Part shown: positions 1 through 5,104 of the stretch, one piece after another
Numbering within the stretch: the first letter of the stretch is position 1
Layout: every line of letters begins with the position of its first letter
NCBI GenBank assembly: GCA_009784355.1
Contig: WRBU01000104.1
Span: 1-5,137, forward strand
Source: Defluviitaleaceae bacterium
GTDB lineage: Bacteria > Bacillota > Clostridia > Lachnospirales > WRAX01
DNA length: 5,137 bases
Direction: 5' to 3'
Translations under genes and position numbers: made by a program
Notes under the pieces: generated by a model
Told to the model about the DNA's origin: nothing
What the model saw: only the letters and a program-made list of their open reading frames with translations
Database searches by the model: none

Positions 1-146
1 ACAAAAAAGGCGTTTTCTTTGTGGTCATCCATCACGCTTTGCAGCATGGCTTCGCTCCATGGGTCGGGGAAACACTCATTTTCAATTACGACAATTTGGG
101 GCAGATGGGACATTTCTGCATGTTTTACCACAATGGTGTTATCCAC
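1..146 (-). CDS. rimI: RimI, N-alpha-acetyltransferase, N-terminal part
   Basis: Only the first 48 codons are present; the gene continues past base 1. RimI is a GNAT-family enzyme that transfers acetyl from acetyl-CoA to the N-terminal amine of ribosomal protein S18 and, in many bacteria, other proteins. The visible part starts MDNTIVVKHAEMSHL and carries the family signature IENECFPDPWSEAML (about residues 21-35), which matches the first helices of RimI well. The start is chosen as GTG at 146-144, because an AAGGGAG ribosome binding site lies 10 bases upstream inside tsaB and no ATG lies before residue 12. The gene overlaps the tsaB stop by 8 bases, so translation is probably coupled. The order tsaE-tsaB-rimI is common in Bacillota and supports the call. 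The acetyl-CoA binding motif lies outside the window and could not be checked. Confidence 0.86.
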   Translation of the reverse strand, partial: MDNTIVVKHAEMSHLPQIVVIENECFPDPWSEAMLQSVMDDHKENAFF

Positions 147-822
147 GTGCTATCAGCTCCCTTTCTGCTTGAGAAAGTCGGATGTACTCCAGCTCAAAAT
201 CGGTTATGCTCACGGCATTTTCTATATTGTCAAATGCCGCCATAGCAACACTTGCCGCTGACTGCAGCAATTTGTGCGGCGGTGCAATTTCAAAGCCATG
301 GGCAAGAATTTTATCCCCGTGAACAAATGTGCCATCCCCAAGAAAAACCGCCCTTTTGCCTAATTCTGCGGCTTTTTGTAAAATTTCTTCGATACTGCAT
401 ACCGTGGGGGGCGTGATGGTTTGTATCTCTTTTGAAGCAAGCCCGTAAATTGCTGTGTATACCTCATCCCGTCTTGCGTCCATTATTGGTATTATTGCGC
501 AGTTGGTCTGATAAATATTATATGCCAGCGAATAAAGGCTGGAAACTGGGACAATTTTTAACCCAAGCCCCATTGCAAGACCTTTTGCGCACGCCGCCCC
601 AATGCGAAGCCCCGTGAAAGAACCGGGGCCAGACGAGCAAGCCAAAAGACCCACATCATGCTTTGATATGCCGCTTATTGCAAGCATTTGCTCTATCATG
701 GGCATTAGGGTTTCTGAATGGGTTAGTCCATTTGAAATTGTGAATTGGGCAAGGATTTTGTCCTTTGTTGCGAGGGCGCATGATGCGGTTTTGCCCGATG
801 TGTCTATTGCCAAAATAATCAT
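139..822 (-). CDS. tsaB: TsaB, t6A tRNA modification scaffold/activator
   Basis: TsaB (YeaZ) is an ASKHA-fold paralogue of TsaD. It forms a complex with TsaD and TsaE and supports transfer of the threonylcarbamoyl group to A37 of ANN-decoding tRNAs in the cytoplasm. The 227-residue product has the usual family length. Recognisable pieces are the N-terminal MIILAIDTSGKTASCAL strand-loop, HSE at 35-37, the hallmark SGPGSFTGLRIG at 64-75, and MDARRDEVY at 114-122. TsaB lacks the metal-binding histidines of TsaD, which fits its non-catalytic role. The start is ATG 822-820, with AGGGGG five bases upstream. That ATG overlaps the tsaE stop as ATGA, and the 3' end overlaps rimI, so all three are probably translationally coupled. 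tsaD itself is not in the window and may follow rimI. Confidence 0.95.
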   Translation of the reverse strand: MIILAIDTSGKTASCALATKDKILAQFTISNGLTHSETLMPMIEQMLAISGISKHDVGLLACSSGPGSFTGLRIGAACAKGLAMGLGLKIVPVSSLYSLAYNIYQTNCAIIPIMDARRDEVYTAIYGLASKEIQTITPPTVCSIEEILQKAAELGKRAVFLGDGTFVHGDKILAHGFEIAPPHKLLQSAASVAMAAFDNIENAVSITDFELEYIRLSQAERELIARG

Positions 823-1238
823 TTTGTCCCCCTAATGGTGATACGCCTTCCATTTTCTGAAATTTGTTCAATGCGCACTATAATGGCGTTTGGGGGCAAA
901 ATTTCTTCTATCATATCCGCCCATTCTACCAAACAAACCCCGCCAGCGTAAAAATATTCTTCATAGCCTGTGTCGTACATTTCATCAGCATTTGCAATAC
1001 GATAAACATCAAAATGATACAGCGGCAACAGGGCACCCCTGTATTCATTCACAATGGTAAAGGTCGGGCTTGTTATATGGGCATCAATACCCATCCCACG
1101 GGCAAAGCCGCGGGCAAAGGCTGTTTTGCCTGCTCCCAAACTGCCAATAAGCGCAAAAAAGTCCCCTGTCACAGCCTTTTTGCCAAGCTCTGCGGCAAAT
1201 TCTTCTGTATCTTTTTGCGAAAAACTGTCAAAAATCAT
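819..1238 (-). CDS. tsaE: TsaE, t6A biosynthesis ATPase
   Basis: TsaE (YjeE) is a small P-loop ATPase that binds the TsaB-TsaD dimer and drives cycles of t6A synthesis. The 139-residue product shows a Walker A motif GSLGAGKT at 32-39, the switch-like SPTF at 57-60, HFDVYR at 75-80, and the EWAD motif at 105-108. All are typical and in family order, and the length is close to the usual 140-160. Translation could start at TTG 1241-1239 or at ATG 1238-1236. The ATG is preferred because a weak GGTGA lies about four bases upstream of it and would be too close to the TTG. The gene follows tepA by 21 bases with no terminator visible between them, and its TGA overlaps the tsaB ATG. It is probably transcribed from the tepA side. 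Confidence 0.95.
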   Translation of the reverse strand: MIFDSFSQKDTEEFAAELGKKAVTGDFFALIGSLGAGKTAFARGFARGMGIDAHITSPTFTIVNEYRGALLPLYHFDVYRIANADEMYDTGYEEYFYAGGVCLVEWADMIEEILPPNAIIVRIEQISENGRRITIRGTK

Positions 1239-1259
1239 CAAATCACCAAAGCAAGTATA

Positions 1260-1982
1260 TCACATTTCACGCTCTTTGTCTATCATTTCATAAAGCCGCT
1301 CTATGGCATCGTTTAAGCCGCCCACTTCGTCAATTAGTCCCTCCTCAACCGCCTCTTCGCCAATCAAAAAAGTACCCATATCCATTGCCAGCGTGTTTGT
1401 GTCCATCATCAGCTCTTTTAGGCGGATGCGTTTAATTTTTGAATGGCTTATTACAAAATCCAGCACCCTGTCCTGCATTTTGTTAAAATAGTCGTAGGTC
1501 TGCTGTGCGCCAACCATTGTTCCGTTCATTCGCACGGGATGTATTGTCATTGCCGCAGAGGACGAGATGTAGGAATAATCAGCACTCACCCCAAGAGGAA
1601 CACCTATTGAATGTCCCCCGCCCAAAACCAGCGACACAGTGGGCTTTGAAAAATGTGCTATAAGCTCGGCAATGGCAAGTCCCGCCTCCACATCACCGCC
1701 AACGGTATTAAGCACCACCAGCAGCCCATCCACCGACGGGCTTTGTGCCGCATGTAACAGCATAGGTATAACATGCTCGTACTTTGTGGTTTTGTGTCCC
1801 GGCGGCATAACAATATGCCCTTCTATATGCCCAATTATGGGCAAATGCCAAATATTTCCCCTTGGGTTATTTTCTATTTGCAAATTGCTTGGGTCTTTTA
1901 CTTGCCCGTATTTTTCTATATTGTCTGTTGGCGGATGGCTTTGCTCTGTTTCGCCCTCGCTTGTTTGATAAAAAATGTCCAT
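1260..1982 (-). CDS. tepA: TepA-type ClpP-family serine hydrolase
   Basis: The 240-residue product matches the Bacillus TepA (YmfB) group in length and motifs. These ClpP-fold proteins were described as translocation-enhancing and proposed to clear signal peptides or other secretion by-products. That role is family knowledge and not well settled. ClpP-like landmarks are NTVGGDVEAG at 92-101, the nucleophile loop GGGHSIGVP with Ser125, TIHPV with catalytic-type His148, and a candidate Asp201 before FLIGEEAVEEGLIDEVGG. There is no clear signal peptide, so it is probably cytoplasmic. The reading frame extends 43 codons further upstream, but those codons run into the divergent promoter region. 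ATG 1982-1980 is preceded by AAAGGAGG at a spacing of seven bases and fixes the start. It appears to be the first gene of a tepA-tsaE-tsaB-rimI operon. An SppA-like role cannot be excluded. Confidence 0.9.
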   Translation of the reverse strand: MDIFYQTSEGETEQSHPPTDNIEKYGQVKDPSNLQIENNPRGNIWHLPIIGHIEGHIVMPPGHKTTKYEHVIPMLLHAAQSPSVDGLLVVLNTVGGDVEAGLAIAELIAHFSKPTVSLVLGGGHSIGVPLGVSADYSYISSSAAMTIHPVRMNGTMVGAQQTYDYFNKMQDRVLDFVISHSKIKRIRLKELMMDTNTLAMDMGTFLIGEEAVEEGLIDEVGGLNDAIERLYEMIDKEREM

Positions 1983-2047
1983 GAAAAAACCTCCTTTGAA
2001 TATACAGTATCTTCCCACAATACCAAAAAATTTAATCATATCGGCAC

Positions 2048-2076
2048 TTGAAAAAATCCTGCGGTTTTGATATACT
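2048..2076 (+). promoter_or_regulatory. Vegetative (sigma-A type) promoter for the cheB-like gene
   Basis: TTGAAA at 2048-2053 and TATACT at 2071-2076 are separated by 17 bases. Each hexamer is one mismatch from consensus, and TG at 2068-2069 gives an extended -10. Transcription would start near 2083, leaving a short leader of about 23 bases that includes the GGAGG at 2094-2098. This is one of the two best promoters in the window, and it lies within the divergent gap shared with tepA. Confidence 0.72.
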
Positions 2077-2105
2077 ATTATTGGAACAGGTTTGGAGGCG
2101 CAAAT

Positions 2106-3089
2106 TTGCAAACGACAAATGTGATGATTTTGACTACCGATATAAGACTCAAAACCCTTTTAGGTGCAGAGCTCACAAAAGGGGGCTTTTTGGTGAACAT
2201 GAAGTTAAACTCCATTTTCCACGTAGCTGGTTTTACAAACCCCGAAAAAACAAATATATTAATTTTGGACGCAGACACCACAGCCGCAACACAGGGCGCG
2301 ATAGACGTTTTGGCAAACACTAAAAATGTTTCTGTGATACTTTTGGGCATAAAAAGCTCTGCCCCTTATCAAATAGCAGGCATAAAAGGTGCAATTTCTA
2401 AACCCGAAAACGACAGCCCGTTTAGCAATAAAATTTTTTTAAGAAATATTTTGGACAGGATAGAGCTTTTTGTAAGAAAAACCACGACCAGAGGCATTGT
2501 GAACATTAGCACGGCAGCAAGCATTGATGAAAGAATAATTGCCATAACGGCATCCACGGGCGGTACGGATGCATTGCACACCGTACTTACTGCCCTGCCT
2601 GCTAATGTGCCGCCAATTTTAATTGTGCAGCATATGCCTAGCATGTTTACACACCAATTTGCAATGCGGCTTAATTCTGCATCAAAGTTTACTATAAAAG
2701 AAGCCGCAATGAACGACATGGCGAAAAAAAACCAAGCATTAATAGCCCCAGGGGACTATCACATGAAGGCCGTAAAGCGGGACAAAAAACTGCTGGTGGA
2801 ATGTTTTATGGGCGAAAAAATGCATGGTGTGCGCCCTGCGGCAGATATTTTATTTGACACTCTTGCTGACTTTACAGGCAAAAATGTTATTGGTGTTGTG
2901 CTTACGGGCATGGGCAGCGACGGAGCAAAGGGCTTGTTAAAGTTAAAGAAAAAGGGTGCGACAATTATTGGGCAAGATAAAGAAAGCAGTGTGGTTTACG
3001 GTATGCCAAAAGCCGCCTTTGACCTTGGCATTGTGGATTATCAACTGCCCCTTAATGAAATAGCGGCAAAAATTGTGGAACTGATGTAA
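2106..3089 (+). CDS. cheB: CheB-type protein-glutamate methylesterase with degenerate receiver
   Basis: CheB removes methyl groups from (and deamidates) glutamyl side chains of chemoreceptors. In this 327-residue product the C-terminal catalytic domain (about 140-327) is complete. It has nucleophile Ser150 in TASTGG, His176 in QHMP, Asp272 in GMGSDG, and the conserved IAPGDYHM, GVRPAADILF and SSVVYGMPKAA blocks. The N-terminal 120 residues have a receiver-like layout: beta-1 NVMIL, Asp55 in ILILD, and SKP with Lys99. However, the beta-1 acidic pair reads TT and the residues after Asp55 are not the usual EMP. Phosphorylation control is therefore doubtful. The start is TTG 2106, with GGAGG seven bases upstream; the next in-frame ATG (2124) is too far from it. 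No other chemotaxis gene is nearby, so the substrate is unknown and the symbol describes the family only. Confidence 0.9.
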   Translation: MQTTNVMILTTDIRLKTLLGAELTKGGFLVNMKLNSIFHVAGFTNPEKTNILILDADTTAATQGAIDVLANTKNVSVILLGIKSSAPYQIAGIKGAISKPENDSPFSNKIFLRNILDRIELFVRKTTTRGIVNISTAASIDERIIAITASTGGTDALHTVLTALPANVPPILIVQHMPSMFTHQFAMRLNSASKFTIKEAAMNDMAKKNQALIAPGDYHMKAVKRDKKLLVECFMGEKMHGVRPAADILFDTLADFTGKNVIGVVLTGMGSDGAKGLLKLKKKGATIIGQDKESSVVYGMPKAAFDLGIVDYQLPLNEIAAKIVELM

Positions 3090-3125
3090 GAAAATAAAAG
3101 ATGTGGACAATTTGCATTGATAAAA

Positions 3126-3223
3126 TTGTAGGGGCGGCATTTTGCCGTCTGTAACACTTTCGTTTTGAAGTCGAATTCGGCAAAGCATTAGCTCTAATAG
3201 GCGGCAGAATGCCACCCCTACAA
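3126..3223. repeat. MITE-like palindromic repeat, copy 1
   Basis: The ends are inverted copies. The left begins TTGTAGGGGCGGCATTTTGC and the right, read on the minus strand, begins TTGTAGGGGTGGCATTCTGC. Over the first 24 bases only three positions differ. Each end is itself a stem-loop (3133-3149 and 3200-3216), and the centre of the unit falls near the self-complementary CGAATTCG at 3172-3179. A further perfect inverted pair, GTGGACAA at 3103-3110 and its complement at 3256-3263, flanks it with related AT-rich sequence, so the true borders may be wider. It shares its terminal sequence and near-identical length with the copy at 4407-4499. There is no reading frame and no clear target duplication. 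It lies 36 bases after the cheB-like stop. Neither stem-loop is followed by a T-run on the plus strand, so it is a poor terminator for that gene. Confidence 0.75.
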
Positions 3224-3280
3224 GAACTCGTTGCCGCAAACTTTAATCATTGCGCTTGTCCACTCCTAAAATAAATTTGG

Positions 3281-3478
3281 GCTTGCTTTTCTTGGAAAAT
3301 TATGGTACGCTTGAATAATCACAATTTTTTAGCAAGCTCGGCTTAACTCCGTACACAATTTCTTTTGGCGCACCACAAGCAGTTTTCTTTCGGAAAACCG
3401 ACGCAAGCGTCGCTTTCGCAAAGCGAAAGTGCAAGGTCTCAATATTTTTGCCAAAAGAGCGGCAAAAACATCTGCCGC
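3281..3478. other. Cluster of stem-loops upstream of lgt, no gene seen
   Basis: This stretch holds no credible coding sequence but is rich in hairpins. A long-range pair, GCTTGCT at 3281-3287 with AGCAAGC at 3331-3337, is followed by three stem-loops with no base between them: 3382-3398 (6 bp, 5-base loop), 3399-3412 (5 bp, 4-base loop) and 3413-3429 (7 bp, loop AAA). A fourth, 3445-3468 (8 bp), competes with an alternative at 3459-3478 (6 bp) for the same bases. ACTCCG at 3346-3351 could also pair with CGGAGT at 3501-3506 and close the whole domain. It could be a structured leader of lgt, a small RNA on either strand, or part of a dispersed repeat. I do not recognise it as a known riboswitch. 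Confidence 0.55.
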
Positions 3479-3535
3479 CTACCACACCAAGAAATTGGTT
3501 CGGAGTAAACCTGCGCTCACTTCGAGGAGGACTTT

Positions 3536-4405
3536 ATGGGACATGATATAATTTTTCCAAATATTGGTGTACGCATTTCAAACCTTGACCCTGTTGCATT
3601 TACGGTTTTTGGGTTTGAAATTTATTGGTATGCCATTTTTGTAGTCATTGGCATTATTGCGGGCTATTATTTTGGCGGTGTTCACGCACCAAAAAAGACA
3701 GGGCAAAACCCCGATGATTACACAAATATTGCAATATGGGTCATTCCTATCTCTATATTAGGCGGCAGGCTGTTTTATTTATTATTTAGCCCTTGGCCTG
3801 CTGGTGCTGGTTTTTTTCATCTTTTTAACATCCGTGCGGGCGGCATAGCCATTTGGGGTGTTATAATCACCGCCGTTGTTGTTTCTTTTGTGTACACCCG
3901 CAGAAAAAAGTTCAACTTCCTTAATTTTTTGGACACAGCCATTGTGGGTCTTATTATTGGGCATGTTATCGGGCGTTTTGGCAATTTTGTCAATCGTGAA
4001 GCCTTTGGCGGGTATGCGTCAGATGCCGCACCTTTTGCAATGCAGTTGCGAATTGACCAAGTGCGAAGCCCCATCACGGATGAAATTGTGCAAAATATTG
4101 TTAGCATAGGCGGTTTTAATTACATCCAAGTGCATCCCGTGTTTTTTTACGAAGCGGCGATAAACCTTGCTTTGTTCGTTTTCCTTCTTATTTACCGCAA
4201 GCACAAAAAGTTTAACGGTGAGCTTATTGCTATGTATTTTGTGTCATACGGCATAACCCGCTTTTTCCTTGAATTTATGCGTACTGATGCCCTTATGGTT
4301 GGCGGTAGCAATATTGCCGTGGCGCATATTTTGTCAGGAGGGGCGGCACTTGGCGGCATTGCGTTTTTGGCAATGGGGTATATTAAACATTTTAAAAAAG
4401 CGTAA
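3536..4405 (+). CDS. lgt: Lgt, prolipoprotein diacylglyceryl transferase
   Basis: Lgt moves diacylglyceryl from phosphatidylglycerol to the lipobox cysteine of prolipoproteins, the first step of lipoprotein maturation at the cytoplasmic membrane. The 289 residues hold about seven hydrophobic segments, roughly 24-47, 64-86, 104-120, 131-148, 204-220, 231-247 and 262-283. The Lgt signature GHVIGRFGNFVNREAFGG lies at 142-159, with Arg147, Asn150, Glu155 and Gly158 matching the key E. coli positions by motif. YGITRFFLEFMRTD at 238-251 supplies Tyr238, Arg242 and Glu246, and HPVFFYE follows the periplasmic loop at 200-206. The position of E. coli His103 is Trp107 here (AGGIAIWG). The start is ATG 3536, with GAGGAGG at 3524-3530 five bases upstream. 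It appears to be a single-gene unit that ends in a strong terminator two bases past the next repeat's border. I found no convincing promoter among the upstream hairpins. Confidence 0.96.
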   Translation: MGHDIIFPNIGVRISNLDPVAFTVFGFEIYWYAIFVVIGIIAGYYFGGVHAPKKTGQNPDDYTNIAIWVIPISILGGRLFYLLFSPWPAGAGFFHLFNIRAGGIAIWGVIITAVVVSFVYTRRKKFNFLNFLDTAIVGLIIGHVIGRFGNFVNREAFGGYASDAAPFAMQLRIDQVRSPITDEIVQNIVSIGGFNYIQVHPVFFYEAAINLALFVFLLIYRKHKKFNGELIAMYFVSYGITRFFLEFMRTDALMVGGSNIAVAHILSGGAALGGIAFLAMGYIKHFKKA

Positions 4406-4406
4406 C

Positions 4407-4499
4407 GTAGGGGCGGCTTATAGCCGCCTTTTTTATTGCGGTTTGTATTAATGTTATGCAAATCGTAATTTTCTGCGGGCGGTTAAAAACCGCCCCTAC
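4407..4499. repeat. MITE-like palindromic repeat, copy 2
   Basis: A 93-base unit fills the gap between two convergent genes. Its ends share a perfect 10-base inverted repeat, GTAGGGGCGG, and 19 of the first 22 bases. Each end folds on itself: 4412-4428 (7 bp, loop TAT) and 4477-4495 (8 bp, loop AAA). The interior is also partly palindromic (TTGCGGTTTGTATTA against the complement of TTATGCAAATCGTAA). It begins one base after the lgt stop codon, and its right end provides the TAG of the minus-strand regulator gene. Its termini and size match the copy at 3126-3223, but the interiors have diverged. I see no target-site duplication and no encoded protein, so any movement would have to be driven from elsewhere. 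Confidence 0.78.
4412..4434 (+). terminator. Intrinsic terminator of lgt
   Basis: GGCGGCT at 4412-4418, loop TAT, then AGCCGCC at 4422-4428 make a perfect GC-rich 7 bp stem, followed at once by TTTTTT at 4429-4434. It starts seven bases after the lgt stop and lies inside the left end of repeat copy 2. A second stem at 4477-4495, followed by CTAC and five T at 4500-4504, could act as a backup on the same strand. The minus strand has no comparable T-run. Confidence 0.85.
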
Positions 4500-4696
4500 T
4501 TTTTCACGTATTCGGCTATGTCTTCTAGTTTGCAATCTAGTATTTCACAAAGATTATTTAACGTGTACGTAGTTACATTTTCATTTGCCCTCAACCTACG
4601 TATTGTTCTTGAGTCTATATCGTGTTTTTCACGCAGTGCATAAGCTGAAACCCCTTTTTCTTTCATGGTTTCCCATAGTCTGTCGAAAATAATCAT
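4496..4696 (-). CDS. Small Cro/C1-type helix-turn-helix regulator
   Basis: The 66-residue product consists of little more than one XRE-type DNA-binding domain of the short HTH_26/YozG-like kind. It reads MIIFDRLWETMKEKGVSAYA, then an IDSRTIRRLRANENVT recognition-helix region (about 28-43), then LNNLCEILDCKLEDIAEYV (47-65). Such proteins usually bind palindromic operators as dimers. ATG 4696-4694 is chosen because GGAGG lies eight bases upstream; an earlier in-frame ATG (4711-4709) overlaps that GGAGG and cannot use it. The TAG stop belongs to the right end of repeat copy 2. Relatives usually carry a few more residues after the EYV-like end, so the tail may have been trimmed by the repeat's arrival. 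The gene is divergent from the 69-residue gene, with a large dyad between them, so autorepression and control of that gene are plausible but not shown. Confidence 0.88.
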   Translation of the reverse strand: MIIFDRLWETMKEKGVSAYALREKHDIDSRTIRRLRANENVTTYTLNNLCEILDCKLEDIAEYVKK

Positions 4697-4725
4697 AATG
4701 ATAACCTCCATAATAAAAATATTAC

Positions 4726-4754
4726 TTGCATTTTTTTATTATGTGGATTATAAT
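4726..4754 (+). promoter_or_regulatory. Vegetative promoter for the 69-residue gene
   Basis: TTGCAT at 4726-4731 and a consensus TATAAT at 4749-4754 are separated by exactly 17 bases. Transcription would start near 4761 and give a leader of about 70 bases that ends in GAGGAGG at 4818-4824. A second TATAAT at 4773-4778 has no matching -35. The -10 lies inside the left arm of the dyad at 4745-4780, so a bound repressor would block it. Confidence 0.72.
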
Positions 4755-4766
4755 CAACTTATACAA
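4738..4766 (-). promoter_or_regulatory. Possible promoter of the HTH regulator gene
   Basis: Read on the minus strand, TTGTAT (4766-4761) and CATAAT (4743-4738) are 17 bases apart. The -10 has one mismatch and the -35 has three. The start would be near 4731, about 35 bases before the ATG. It overlaps the opposing promoter and the dyad, so both directions could be controlled from one site. Confidence 0.42.
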
Positions 4767-4780
4767 TATGTTTATAATCC
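4745..4780. promoter_or_regulatory. 36 bp imperfect palindrome, candidate operator
   Basis: GGATTATAA at 4745-4753 is repeated exactly, inverted, as TTATAATCC at 4772-4780. Across the whole 36 bases, 14 of 18 symmetric pairs match. The arm centres are about 27 bases apart, so a protein dimer could bind each arm, and each arm contains a near-palindrome around ATTATAAT. The dyad covers the plus-strand -10 and the proposed minus-strand -35. The adjacent small regulator is the obvious candidate ligand. This is inferred from position only, and AT-rich sequence makes chance symmetry easier. Confidence 0.5.
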
Positions 4781-4831
4781 TAGTAGGAATACAGTCTTTT
4801 GTATGAATTTACAATTTGAGGAGGAAAACAA

Positions 4832-5041
4832 ATGAACTACAAAAAAGCCTACGACACGTTGGTTGGTGCGATGTTGGAAGCCATTGATGAAATTGAAAAA
4901 TCACGTTTTGCTACATGGGAGACGGACAATGTTGTCCATGTGTTAAAAGATGGTTTGGCAAAAGCCGAGGAAATGTGCAAGATTAAAAGTGTTGAGCCCG
5001 TAAGGGGTAGCGGTAACTGGTCGCCCCCTATATCTTTATGA
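4832..5041 (+). CDS. Hypothetical 69-residue soluble protein
   Basis: I do not recognise this protein. The first 50 residues (MNYKKAYDTLVGAMLEAIDE onward) look like one or two amphipathic helices rich in Glu, Lys and Ala. The tail from about residue 52 contains VEPVRGSGNWSPPISL, with Gly and Pro and probably unstructured. There is no signal peptide and no membrane segment, and the single Cys is at residue 49. Evidence that it is expressed is good for a small gene: GAGGAGG at 4818-4824, seven bases before the ATG, and a near-consensus promoter at 4726-4754. It is divergent from the HTH regulator across the dyad at 4745-4780 and 63 bases ahead of a second small gene in the same direction. The tail-coding DNA (5003-5029) can form a GC-rich hairpin. 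The competing minus-strand frame at 4849-5112 has no such signals. Confidence 0.7.
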   Translation: MNYKKAYDTLVGAMLEAIDEIEKSRFATWETDNVVHVLKDGLAKAEEMCKIKSVEPVRGSGNWSPPISL

Positions 5042-5104
5042 ATAAAAAACTTATTTTTTGATAACAATATCATTAATAATACTGCAAAAAGGAGGGATGG
5101 GGCT

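Noticed and set aside
1999..2026. TTGGTA and TATATT on the minus strand, 16 bases apart, as a tepA promoter
   Set aside because: Transcription would begin inside the AAAGGAGG ribosome binding site, leaving the message without it, so the true tepA promoter is unresolved.
1983..2111. 43-codon N-terminal extension of TepA
   Set aside because: It passes through the divergent promoter region, has no ribosome binding site, and is absent from the family's usual length; the ATG at 1982 has an ideal site.
3126..3223. CRISPR array or tRNA gene as an explanation for the palindromic repeats
   Set aside because: There is only one unit here, with inverted rather than direct repeats and no spacer pattern, and no cloverleaf or anticodon arm is visible.
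3300..3485. Minus-strand open frame of 61 codons in the lgt upstream region
   Set aside because: It begins at GTG with no ribosome binding site, runs through the stem-loop cluster and a repeat-like end, and shows no recognisable domain; it reads as translated repeat DNA.
4697..4711. Earlier ATG start for the HTH regulator at 4711
   Set aside because: That ATG overlaps the GGAGG that serves the ATG at 4696, and it has no site of its own.
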